Below are positions 21,352-32,673 of a stretch of 64,000 nucleotides of DNA, piece by piece. The stretch spans positions 68,928-132,927 of the forward strand of contig NW_025842280.1 of the NCBI RefSeq assembly GCF_002878395.1. The letters are read 5' to 3'. The notes beneath the pieces were generated by a model. That model was not told the origin of the DNA. It was given only the letters and a program-made list of their open reading frames with translations, and did not search any database. A program made the translations under genes and the position numbers. Every line of letters begins with the position of its first letter. Position 1 is the stretch's first letter. The DNA comes from Capsicum annuum. Taxonomy: Eukaryota; Streptophyta; Magnoliopsida; Solanales; Solanaceae.

Positions 21352-24236
21352 TGTAATGACCTAAAAATTTGATGAAATATGTGAAATTTATGATTTTGTG
21401 TGATTTGACTGTTTTACCCCTCCCCGTAGTTGCATTATGGTATTTCTGGGGTGTGGGAGTGGTTGACATGATTTTTGATGCATTTTGGTATCATTTATGC
21501 AATATTGTGGTTTTTGATAGCTTCGAGAGCCTTATTTTGAACTTATGTGGTTATATTTTGATCAGTGCGATGGATGACCGAATGGACTGCACCAGCATCT
21601 CTGGAATATTGATTTTAGGCTAGGTAGATCTTTTGGTTCAAGTCCTAGTTCACCCGAGCTCATTTCAACCTATTGTTCCGAAAGTTGGAAAATTGGAAAT
21701 ATGGGTGTGGGACCCACATTTTATCGAAACAACCTTGGATAGAAAATCTGACTTCGCCAATAGATCCGGAATGTCGATTTTAGTGTGTTAGCATATTTGG
21801 TATGATTTTACGGCTTTTAAATCTCATTTCGAGCCTCGGTTTGGAAAATTGTGATTTCGGGTCTCGGAGGTCAATTTTGTGAAAACGAATTTTTCTGGAA
21901 AATCTGGTATTTCCGTCGCGTCCGGAACATCGAATTTAGTGTGGTCGCATAGTTCGTTTTCATAAATCAGACTCCGAACGAATCCCGAGCACCCCGTCGA
22001 GTTAGAATAAAAAAACTGCTCAGTTATGCAGAAAAATCGGCAATATATATAGCAGCTTTTTCACATTTTTGGCCCATTTTGCTAATTTTTCATCTTGTCT
22101 CTTGAGAGTTAAATCCTAAATATTTTGGGAGTTTAAAAGTGAAGTTTGTGAGAGCTTGGGAAGCTAGATTAACACCTATTTCTTGATTTTAATTACGGAT
22201 TTAAGGTAAGAATCCACCCTTTTCTTAGAAATTTCTTGATAAATTTCTCAAAATCCCAAAAAACTTAGGGCATGATTTTAAACCCAAATTTCATCTCCTT
22301 TCACTTGAATAATATTTTTATCTTATAATTACTAGTTTTTCATCAATTTAAACTTCAAAACAACTCCGATTCTTGATTTTAACCCGGATTTCAAGGATTT
22401 TACCCAGTAAAGCTCAAAAATAGTTTTTCTTTGATTTGAAACCCATTTTTCACTCGATTTAACTTGAGTGTTCAGCTGTAGGTTCCCAAAAAAATATGGG
22501 GAACATATTTTTGAAGTAAAGTTCCAATTTTGCGCTCTTTTTTTTGAAAACCTATTTTGGGGATCCGATTTGACCCCGAACCAAAATTAGTCAATATGGG
22601 TGTCGTTGGTTTTGTTTTGACACGTAGATTTCATATTAGATGTTTTTAGTAGAGTTCAGGATTGTTCGTAAAAAGTAAGGTCGCGGGTTCAAGAGGAGCG
22701 GGCCGGTTTCGGCTTTCGAGGTAGGTTATGGCTTAACTCTTCATACTGGGCTGGGTAGTAAATGATGGTACAAAATGCATGTTAAGGGTGGGAACTAATC
22801 ATGAAAAATGGCTATCTACGTGTTGTGCCCGTGTGGGGGCCTATATGTGATGGAATTGTCAAAATTAAAATATAATGCGATATGTTTGACCGTGTGGGGT
22901 CCTATGTGACATTGATAGCCTTGAATACAAGTAAGTAATTGTATTGTATTGTTTAATTTGGTATCATGGGTGTATTGTGGCTATATTCATACTTTACTGA
23001 CATATGAGACATGTGAAAATTCATGGATGAAATGAAAATAACGAGTGAATATTGTCTCATGTTGTTGTGGAAATGTATCATTGTGGTTGGTTGTGAAAAT
23101 ATATCATGTGGTTGGTTGTGGAAATACTTATTGTGATTGGTTGTGAGCATTAAATCTTCATATCATACTCATTCATGAAACATTGGTACCACCGTGGCAA
23201 TATCTGAGAAACACTGGCAACACCTTTTTAAAAATATTGTAACACGTTATAAAATCCTTTCCAAGGGATGTGTTGGAAAGAAGATATGATATATGTGGAT
23301 TGTATATGGGTTGACGAACCCTCCATGGGTCCAACGTAGGAAAGATTTGTCTCCGTAGGTGTATACGGGGATTGTGCGACGATCTCGAAGGTTGTGCGAC
23401 AACCTCGTGCATCATCATCATCATCATCATCATCATCATTATAATATACATTGCACTTACTTTATTGTGCTTATATTATGTTGTATTTCCTTATTGACTT
23501 GTCATCTATGTATTTGTCTTAACTTTCTTTACTTGTATTTGATGATCTTGTATCTACATGTTCTCTCTTGCTCTATTTTATGTGTGACATAATCTAAACT
23601 TGTGTTCTATAACTTGATGTGTTTTTGCAATATATGTGAGATATATTATAATTGTTAGTGCAAGCGGTGTGGGCTACCGTTGTGGGATATTTTCTGATTG
23701 CAGGTGACGTTCCCTTAGTGTATATTTTTTATGCCTTATTTACTACTTTGCTTAGTCAGCCTGTGATACCTACTGAGTACAAGTGGACCATACTCATGCC
23801 TACTGCGCCCTTCCGGTGCAGGTCCTAGCTCGAGTGCACCTCAGCTTACTTTATTCAGGCGATTGTTGGGGTTTCCAAGGTAGAGGTTGGACACTCATGC
23901 GTCCGAAGTTCACCTTTAAATTTCTATACTATTTATGTCTTTATTAGTGTTCGAAGACAATTATTATTCCTCTATGGTTATTTTTCTGATGTATTTGACT
24001 CTTGGATTATATTAGTAGTTCTTACACTATTGATACCTAGTTATCGACATGATTGGTAGTTTGGATAAGTTCTTTTTGCATTGTTATGATTAATTATATG
24101 GTTCGACTTCATTCTAGAAGCCTTAGCTTGGGTATTTCTATCTTTTTCTCTATCCTTATCAGTTTGGGTGATAGGATTACTTGTCAAGGTATGCTGCGAC
24201 AAGTGCCATCATGACCCTCATTTTTGGGTCGTGACA
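21352..24236 (+). repeat. Second LTR of the tandem array (2885 bp)
   Basis: It starts TGTAATGACC and ends GTCGTGACA. Compared with the first LTR I count about 20 differences in the first 225 bases, plus small indels: a 25-30-base stretch near 23490 absent from the first LTR, and a longer (ATC)n run at about 23410-23438. Donor-like AAG|GTAAGA has its intron side from 22206. It serves as 3' LTR of unit 1 and 5' LTR of unit 2. Confidence 0.9.
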
Positions 24237-24239
24237 AAT

Positions 24240-24252
24240 TGGTATCAAAGCC
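24240..24252 (+). other. Primer binding site of the second array unit
   Basis: TGGTATCAAAGCC, with the same single change as in unit 1, three bases after the LTR end. Confidence 0.85.
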
Positions 24253-24329
24253 AGGTTTTATTGGTCTCAACGGTGTAAGAACGGGATGTCTAATAGAGTC
24301 TCGCAGATCGGTACGTAGACTTTCGTATC

Positions 24330-25290
24330 TATCTTCGAGAGGCTATAGGATGTCTCTAGAAAAATTTTCTCATTTCCTCCTTTATCGTGCAAAATTCTTT
24401 CATACCCTATATTCTGCTTTGTGTTTCCTCTTTCTACGTGAATGGAGTTGCTTATACATCTTATCAGTTGAGAGATACAGTGAGAGATTATTAGATATCA
24501 TTTGTTGGTTGTAGGCTTATTAATACTCCTTAGTTGTCATAGGATCAGTTTGTTGATGCCTTTTTAGAGAGATTTATGCCTTTTTGTTGGAGAGATCATA
24601 TGTGGGACGAGTTTGATAATTTAGAGCAGGTCTCCATGATAGTTTTTTAGTATAAGGCATGCTTTCATACCCTGTCTTGATATTGCTAAGATAGTATTTG
24701 CACCAAGTTTGAGAAGATTCAAAAGTTTGTGAAAGGTTGGGTTGTCTTTCTTCTGTTGGCTACATTTCATATAGTTGTGTTTGGAGCTTCTTTTTAGAGT
24801 ATTATTGACCATGCTAAGATGGCAGAGGATAATCTTAGTGTATCTTAGGGAGGCACCACGAAGGAGCGATATTTTAGTGAGTTGAGGAGTCAGACCTCTC
24901 GAGGCAGAAATTTTAGAGGTTCTCGTAGATACTATGGTAGATAGTACAGGTGGCATTACAAAGCCCAGGTGGTGAACCTTCTAGTCCAGCAGTTCAGGGT
25001 GGCCGTTCAGGCCTAGTTGTACCTTCTTCTATTGAGATTAGTCGCAGAGGTTGATATGTGTATGATGAGATTGGCCATGTGGCCAAGGACTATTCTTGCC
25101 GCGTGTTTAAGGATAACCTTATTTTAGCTGTGAGAGGTAGGTGTTCTACCAAAGGTGCTAGAGGTAGAGATGGTAGAACCCCTGCTAGTGGTTATGAGGC
25201 CACTCAGCCAGATGGTAGTCATGGATAGTGCTACGCTATATCAGTCAGATCTGAGGTGGATGCTTAAGATGCTATGATCGCAGATACCAT
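24330..25290 (+). pseudogene. Broken gag of array unit 2
   Basis: It is collinear with gag of unit 1, with the same missing N-terminus (leader running into capsid core) and the same damaged zinc knuckle near 25055 (Tyr where the second and third Cys should be; here the first Cys is also lost). Extra private stops occur, for example the TAG near 24648. Confidence 0.75.
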
Positions 25291-28275
25291 TTCATTTGTT
25301 TCAGACCTGCATATTATTATTTGATCCTGGATCGGCTTTCTTCTATATGTCTGTATATTTTTCTTTGGGTTTTGATTCTTTTAGGGAGCCTCTTGCCATG
25401 CCTATTTGTGTATCTACCTCGGTAGGTGATTCTTTAGTGGTGGATAGGGTGTACCAATCTTGTGTTATGACTTTTATCGAAGGTGAAACTTTGGTAGACT
25501 TTCTTGTGTTAGATATGGTCGATTTTGATGTTATTTTTGATTTGGATTGTTTGTATCCTTGTCATGTTGTCTTAGATTATTTTGTTAGGACTGTGACTTT
25601 AGCTTTAGGTGGTGTGACAAGGATAGCTTGGAAAGGGTACACTTAATTCGGGTCCTAAGAGGGTTATATTTTATGTTCAGGCTCATAAATTGGTTGAGAA
25701 AGGATGTTTATCTTACTTGTCCCATAGTCGTGACACAAGTGTTGTTTCGCCTCCTTTCTTGATTCTGTCCGTGTTGCCCGTGAGTTTGTGGAGGTGTTCC
25801 CTACGAACTTTCCTAGTATGCCTTCAAATTGAGATATTTCTTTTACTATTGATTTTGAGTCGGGCAACGAACCTATTTCTATTCCTCCTTATAGGATGTC
25901 CTCAACAGAGTTAAAAAAACCTAAAGGATCAATTATAGGAGTTGTTGGATAAGGGATTTATTCGACTTAGTGTTTCACCTTGGGGTGCGTCTGTCTTATA
26001 TGTAATGAGAAAGGATGGGTCTATGCAGATATGTATTGATTATCAGTAGTTGAACAAGGTGATAGTTAAGAATAAGTATCCTCTTCCTCGTATTAATGAT
26101 TTGTTTGATCATTTTTAGGGCGCTGTGGTGTTTTCGAAGATTGAATTATGGTTTGTTTATTACCAGTTGAGGATTAGTGCTTTGGATATTCTAAAAATAG
26201 CTTTTCGGACTCGATATGGTCATTATAAGTTCTTGGTCATGTCTTTTGGGTTGACCAATTCCCCTGCCTCATTCATGGAGTTGATGGATAAGTGTTTCGA
26301 CCATATATTGGCTCCTTTATTATGGTATTTATAGATGATATCTTGGTTTATTCCAAGAGTGAGGTTGAGCAAGAGGAGCATTTATGGATTGTACTTTAGA
26401 GATTGAGGGATAAGAAGTTGTATGGTAAGTTCTCTAAGTGTGAGTTTTGGTTAGTGTCTCTTTTCTTTCTTGGGTCATGTGGTGTCTAAACAAGGTATTA
26501 TGGTTGATCCAGCTAAGGTTGTAGCGGTTCGTAATTTTGGCTAAACCTACTTTGCCCACCGAGATTCAAAGTTTTATTGAATTGGCTGAGTATTATTGAA
26601 TTTTTGTTAAGGGTTTTTCATCCATTGCAGCTTCATTGACCAAGTTGACCCAGAAGAAGATTTCTTTTCAATGGTTTGAAGCTTGTGAGGCGAGCTTTCG
26701 GAAGCTCAAGGATTTGTTGACTTCAGCTCTTTTATTAGCTTTGCCTAAGGAGGGCGTGGGTTTTACTATCTTTTGTGATGCTTTAAGTGTTGGGTTAGGT
26801 GTTGTGTTGATGCAGGAGGGGATGGTAATTACTTATGTATCTCGTCAATTGAATCCTCATGAGAGGAATTATCCTACCTATGATTTGGAGTTGTGCGCAG
26901 TTGTGTTTGCCTTGAAGTTTTGGAGGCACTACTTGTATGGATTCCATTGTGAGCTCTTCTCAGATCATTGTAGCCTTTTGTACTTCTTTATCAGCGAGAT
27001 CTTCTTAGGAGGCAGCATCATTGGCTTGAGTTGCTTAAGGATTATGACATGACTATTCTCTACCATTAGGGAAAGGCTAATGTGGTTGTGGATACCTTAA
27101 GCTAGAAGTCGGCTAGCATGGGTAGCTTGGTGTACTTTGACTCAGGAGAGGTCTTTGGCCTTAGAGGTCCAGTCTTTAGATAATCGGATGGTCAGGCTTG
27201 ATATTTCAACACCAGGGTGTGTTTTGACACTTGTGGATGCCAGACCCTCTTTGATGGAGAAGATTCGATCTCATTAGTTTGACTATATTAGTTTGAGGTT
27301 GATTCGAGATAAGATGCTGAGTGGAGAGTCTAAGAAAGCCTTACCTAATTCAAATGAAGTTTTGAGGATTGAGGGTTGAGTTTGTATACAGAGAGTGTTG
27401 ATCGAATTAGGTTAATCTTGGAGGAGGCCTATTGTTCCAGATATTCCATCCATCCAGGTGTGACTACGATGTATCATGATTTTAGATAGCACTACTGGTG
27501 GGGTGGTTTGAGGTGAGATATAGCAGATATTATGGCTTGTTGCCTATGTTATCAACAGGTAAAGGCCGAGCATATGAGACTTGGTGGTTTACTTTAAAGG
27601 CTACTCATTCTCGAGTGGAAGTGGGAACGTATAACTATGGACTTTGTGACTGGTTTGCCTCGTACATCTCATGGTTATGATAGTTTTTGGGTCATCGTGG
27701 ATCGATTGACCAAGTCAGCTCATTTTATTTCGGTTCAGGTCTCATTTAGTGCTGAGAGGTTGACCCATATCAACATTCGTGAGATTGTGCGTCTGCATGG
27801 TGTGCCGGTGTCCATTATTTCAGATCGAGGTCCTGTGTTTACATCTCACTTTTGGAAGACTTTTCAAGATGATTTGGGTACTCGCGTGGATCTTAGTACA
27901 ATGTTTCACTCCCAAACTGATGGCCAGTCAGAGCGGACTATATAAGTTTTGGAGGATATGCTTCGCGCATGAGTGATGGATTTTGGTGGCCAGTGGGAGC
28001 AGCATTTGGCTTTAGCATAGTTTTTACATAGTAATAGCTACCATTCCAGTATTGATATGGCTCTTTTTGAGGTGTTGTATGGTAGGCATTATCGCTCTTC
28101 AGTAGGTTGGTTCGATGTTTCAGAGGTGAGACCTCGAGGTACGAACTTGTTTCGTGAGTCTTTTGATAGGTCCAGGTCATTCAGGATAGACTTAGAGCGG
28201 CCCAAAGTAGGCAGAAGTGTTATGCTGATCGTAGACTTTGTGTCTTGAGTTTTGATGTTGGTGATCGTATTTTTT
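25290..28275 (+). pseudogene. Broken pol of array unit 2, cut off after the integrase core
   Basis: Protease-like region from 25296 (L-L-F-D-P-G-S-A-F-F, V-D-F-D-V-I-F-D-L-D). RT about 25790-26500, with the palm in a shifted frame near 26330. RNase H 26636-27052 ([24 protein letters not shown]). Integrase about 27360-28250 ([27 protein letters not shown]). Homology to unit 1 ends at about 28273, where unit 1 continues to its C-terminal domain, so the tail and 3' LTR were lost at the EPRV junction. Confidence 0.85.
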
Positions 28276-28476
28276 GTCCAAAAAGTCAAAAAGCCTATTA
28301 AATGAAAAGAAAAGTCAAAAAGGCTATTAAAACTTTACAATAATTTACATAAGAAGTTTAGCTTTTTCTTATATGTCATTTTCCTATCTTTAATGCCTTG
28401 TCTTCTTCTATTATTGCTCCTTTACTGTCTTTTTTTATCTTCTTCTTGTCGTATCTGCTGCTTTTTTATCTTTTTA

Positions 28477-29773
28477 CTATTGTAGCATCACATCTGGAAT
28501 AAAGTTGTGTCTGCCACTACACCTGCTGCCTATGTGGTCATCGTATCTTTGGCCAACCTGTTTACAGAATTGTTTCATAGCTTCTTCTAAAATAACTCCT
28601 TTCGTAATAGATCTTGTGACTGGTAACTCTTCTGGTTTTAGGATGGTTATGACCCATTTTCTTAACTCTTCTCTGTAATTTTCTCTAATATTCTTACAAG
28701 TAGAGTAAACCAATAATTTATTTCTGTTATAGAAAATCCAAACTGGGTTTTGATTTATATAATTATTTGCTAACTCAGTCAATATACTGCTAACTCCAAT
28801 GACTCTCTTGTTTTGGTAGAAGTTCGGTATCTGATTTTTGGTTATCTCTTCTTGTTCGCATATTTATTCAGGGATAATATAGTCTCATGTCATTCCTATC
28901 TTTACAACAGTAATTGTCTGTTTTATTTCATCAAACAATATTTTTGTTGGTACTGAGTAGAAACAGACATAGAATAACTGTCCCTTCATAATCCTTTTAT
29001 AATCCATAAATTTTTTGTGAATATCTAGAATTCTTGTTAACTCTTCTCCAATAATTGTGTAAATTGTAGATAATAGTCCATAATATTAACATGAAGAAAT
29101 TAAGTTTGTACTGGTGCCAGGCAAAGCAATAAGTTTAGTATAGTTCTGACATTTTTGTGTAATGTATCCTTTGTGTTGTTTTGCTAAATCTTTACTCTAG
29201 ATAGGTTTTGTATTTAACAATTTTTGTAAGGTATAAATATTATCAATATATGTACGAGTGATATGGTTATAAGTTTGCTTTTGTTGATTGAGTGATTCGG
29301 AATATGTGTGTATCTGGGGAGGTATAGATGACTCTGATTTTTGTATATTTGGTGTATATGGTTTTGAGAATATCTGGTTGAGGTTATAATTCTTTTTCTT
29401 TGGTGGTTCAGGTTTATTTTAAGTGACTAAATTCTTTTCCTTGGATAAATCACCTGCGCCTGCAGCTGTAACTATAATTTCATTAGTAATTTGAGTTTTT
29501 AGGTGTTTGTCATCGTCACCTTCTAGGTCTAGTTTTTTAATGTGCTCTTCCTACACAGTATCTTTGCTAATAGCTTCTTGTTTTTTTATAGTGCTCAACC
29601 TGTACTTTTACATTTGTAACTTCAGTAGTTGATGTGATAACTCGTTCTTGTAATAACTTCATTTGTTTAAACACTTGTAATATTAAGTCTGTTTGGATAT
29701 CTTTGACATCAGCTTCTTCCATTGGTAAATCAGTTTGAGTAGCTTTTTCTTGATATGTAATCTGCAATAACAT
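28477..29773 (-). pseudogene. EPRV copy 2 last ORF (candidate translation transactivator, ORF4)
   Basis: It starts at ATG 29773, overlapping the end of pol by 44 bases in another frame. The first 68 residues are acidic, with Q-T-D-L repeats and a helical stretch. The 3' segment 28782-28477 reads N-P-V-W-I-F-Y-N-R-N-K and E-E-A-M-K-Q-F. Position after RNase H, and these fragments, fit the transactivator/viroplasmin ORF of caulimovirids; this is inference, as I do not recognise a decisive motif. The middle is full of stops. Confidence 0.5.
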
Positions 29774-31640
29774 TTTTGTCAGTCTTGATTACTTTAATCG
29801 TAAATGTAAAATTTAATATATTCAATACTAATCTCCGAATTTACTTCGTCGTAACTGAGTTTTGTATTTTTCTTATTAACCACCATCGAAAATGGGTATT
29901 ATCTGTTCTCACAATAAATTTGTTATATACAATATATGGTTCAAAGGCTAATAAACATTTATATAATGAACATAATTCTTTTCTATTTATTTCCCATTTT
30001 ATTTCTGTTTCATTAAATGTACCTGAGTAATATCTACAATGATGTTCTAGTTTTTCATTTTCCTACCTATATTTAAGTACTCCTCCATAACTATATTCAC
30101 TTGCGTCTGCTTCTACTATATATATACATTTTTTATTTTCTTCTGGGAATTGTAATTTTGGTAATTCTTTACAAAGTATTTTTGTTTTTTGAACTTGTTT
30201 TTTTATCTTCTTCGTTGTAATTATATTCTACATCCTTTTTTAATTTTTTCTGTAAAGGCTTTAGGTTCTCTGCTAATTTTGTTATATATTCTCTTACTTG
30301 GTTTACTAATCCGAAAATGATTGTAATTTCTTTTTTGTATATAATTCTAGTTTTGAATTTATTATTTTTTGTACTATATGTTGTTGCATTTTTACTCTAC
30401 TTTTATCTATTTGTATTCCTAAAATTCTATCTGGTTCTTCATAATTTCATCTTTTTTTAATTCCTTATTTTTTTTATTATATCTGTAAATTGTTCTAGTA
30501 ATTTTAAATGTTCCTCTTTAGTTTTTGTGGATAGTAGTATATCATCTATGTATATTATACAATTACGTAATTTTTTAAAATAACTATCCATAAAATGTGG
30601 ATATCTACCTGGTGCATTTTTATATCCAAATGGTAATACATTCCATTCATAAAATCCTTGTGGTATCATAAATGCGGTTAATTCTGTAGAATTTTCATCT
30701 AACTTTAAGTGGTAAAATCCTGATTTACAATCAAATTTACTAAAGTAGTTATATCCTTGTATTTGTCTTATTTTCAATATCTTATTTGGTATTGGATAAT
30801 TGTATGTCATAGTTTTTACATTTAAATTTCTATAGTCAATAACCATTCTACTTTTTCCTCTTTTTTGTTCACTATGTTTATTTACTATAAATGCTGGACT
30901 ATTATGTTTACTATTGCTTTTTTGTATATACTGTTTTTCTGATAATTCATCTATATGCATTTTAAAATCTTTTAAATCATCAAAATTATATATTAATGGT
31001 TTTTGAGTTATTATGCTATTTTTATCTATTAATTCAATTTTTATAGTAGTTTTATGTTTTTCCCATCCTTTTAATGGATCTTCACTATATAATTGCCTTA
31101 CTCTTTTCTTTATTATTTCTACCTTATCTATTGAAAATATAGTTATTTTTTTTTATTTATCGAAAATACAACTAGTTCTACTGTGTCTTCTGTATTTTTT
31201 TATATTTTCTAACTTTTGTGGAATTTTTCACTTCCTTTTATCCAATCAGTTTCTTTCTTATTTTATTAATAACTCTTTTTACTCTTACTTTTTGTTTACA
31301 TGGTGTTGTAAACCACCAATCTATTTTAGTTTTTATATGTGGGTTTAATTTATCTAAAAATAGCATTCCTAAAAGCATATCTTTGGATGTTAGTTCATAA
31401 TTATAGATTTCTTCTATTGTTATTATTTTATCCCATATCTGTATTTTTACACTTTTAGCTTTATATGTAATTAAACTTCCTTCATTATTAAATCCTCTGA
31501 CTACTATTGGTGTTTTAAATTTATCCCATTTACTTTCTGGTAAACAATTGTATCTACATAAGTTTGCTTCTGCTCCTGTATCTATCATAGGTGTATAGTA
31601 CCTATTATAATATCATTCTACTATTATTTTTACAAGTACA
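29730..31640 (-). pseudogene. EPRV copy 2 pol: aspartic protease, reverse transcriptase, RNase H
   Basis: Protease at 31588-31238 has the intact active site M-I-D-T-G-A-E and the second-half motif M-L-L-G-M-L-F-L. RT at 30960-30457 has M-V-I-D-Y-R-N-L-N, F-S-K-F-D-C-K-S-G-F-Y and the palm Y-I-D-D-I-L-L-S. RNase H follows at about 30130-29760 (V-E-A-D-A-S-E-Y-S-Y-G-G; N-V-I-A-D-Y-I-S-R at the end), stopping at TGA 29732-29730. Breaks include a stop before the protease (E-TGA-Y-Y), loss of the RT-RNase H frame near 30450, and a TAA near the end. It once converted pregenomic RNA to DNA. Confidence 0.88.
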
Positions 31641-32105
31641 TATATTTTCATATCATATTAAAGTTCTTTTTATGAATAATTTCTCTTTATTATATGTTAT
31701 AGATAATTGTGCATGTTCTATATTGTATGGTTTTACTTGTTCTCACCATTTTATTCCTAATATTATATTTGTTTTTTGCATTTCTTCCTTTATTTTGAAT
31801 TCTATTTTTATTTTCCTACTCCTATTATTATTTCTTTTTCTGCTGTATCCTTAATGTTTATTAGACTCCTTGGTAGATCTGGACATATATTACTATTAGA
31901 TTTTGTTTCTTCACTTTTTACTAGATACTTTGCTATATAATTTTCTTCTTGTCCTGTGTTTAAGATTATTAAATATTCTTTTTCATTTATTGTTTCCGTT
32001 ATGTAATATTGATTTAAATTAACTGTTGAAGTTGTTTCATAACTTGTTCTTTTTTATGAGCTTGATAATTCTGGTTTTTCATGAGCTATTCTTTTTTATG
32101 TACTT

Positions 32106-32485
32106 ATTCTATCATTTATTATTTCTAAATCTTCTTCTATGTCTATATATTTTTTTTAACTTTAATCATTATTATCAATTGTTTTTACGAATTGTTCAAA
32201 AGGACTTTCTATTTGTATTTTATTAATTTTATTTTTTTCCTGTTANNNNNNNNNNNNNNNNNNNNNNNNNNNNNNNNNNNNNNNNNNNNNNNNNNNNNNN
32301 NNNNNNNNNNNNNNNNNNNNNNNNNNNNNNNNNNNNNNNNNNNNNATTCTATCATTTATTATTTCTAAATCTTCTTCTATGTCTATATATTTTTTTTAAC
32401 TTTAATCATTATTATCAATTGTTTTTACGAATTGTTCAAAAGGACTTTCTATTTGTATTTTATTAATTTTATTTTTTCCTGATAT
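32106..32485. repeat. About 140-bp sequence repeated on both sides of the N gap
   Basis: 32106-32245 (ATTCTATCATTTATTATTTC onward) and 32346-about 32485 are the same sequence. They differ only by one T in a homopolymer and the last few bases before the gap. EPRV copy 1 has this segment once (about 13340-13480 in reverse complement). The best reading is two contig ends that overlap but were not merged. Confidence 0.9.
32246..32345. other. Assembly gap, 100 N
   Basis: Exactly 100 N, the conventional size for a gap of unknown length. The flanks duplicate each other, so the true gap is probably zero or negative. Confidence 0.99.
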
Positions 32486-32673
32486 TTTATGTTTTGTTGT
32501 TAATACATATAGATTTTTACATCTTGCTGTAAATCTTTTACTTTCTGGGGTTAGTTCTATTCCTGATATTTTCCAATATAATGCTAATGATTTATCTATA
32601 TTTTTATCTGTTATTGCTACTGAATAATTCACACTTATTATAAACTTAAATTTTTGGTATATTAAATTTCCTT

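Larger units (their letters stand above)
14008..28275 (+). mobile_element. Tandem gypsy array: LTR-internal-LTR-internal, second 3' LTR missing
   Basis: Two LTRs of one family (14008-16857 and 21352-24236) are each followed by a primer site and a full gag-pol-length internal region in the same orientation. The second internal region stops at about 28275, where EPRV copy 2 begins, so the expected third LTR is missing. This is the product of unequal exchange between LTRs, or of a tandem duplication. Both internal regions share identical lesions, so at least one was already defective when the array formed. Confidence 0.85.

Noticed and set aside
23359..23592. Open frame with a ten-histidine run
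   Set aside because: It is the (CAT/ATC)n microsatellite inside the second array LTR; the first LTR has a shorter run and no comparable frame.
24621..24956. 111-residue minus-strand frame
   Set aside because: Antisense to decayed gag of array unit 2; a similar antisense frame exists in unit 1 and has no motif.
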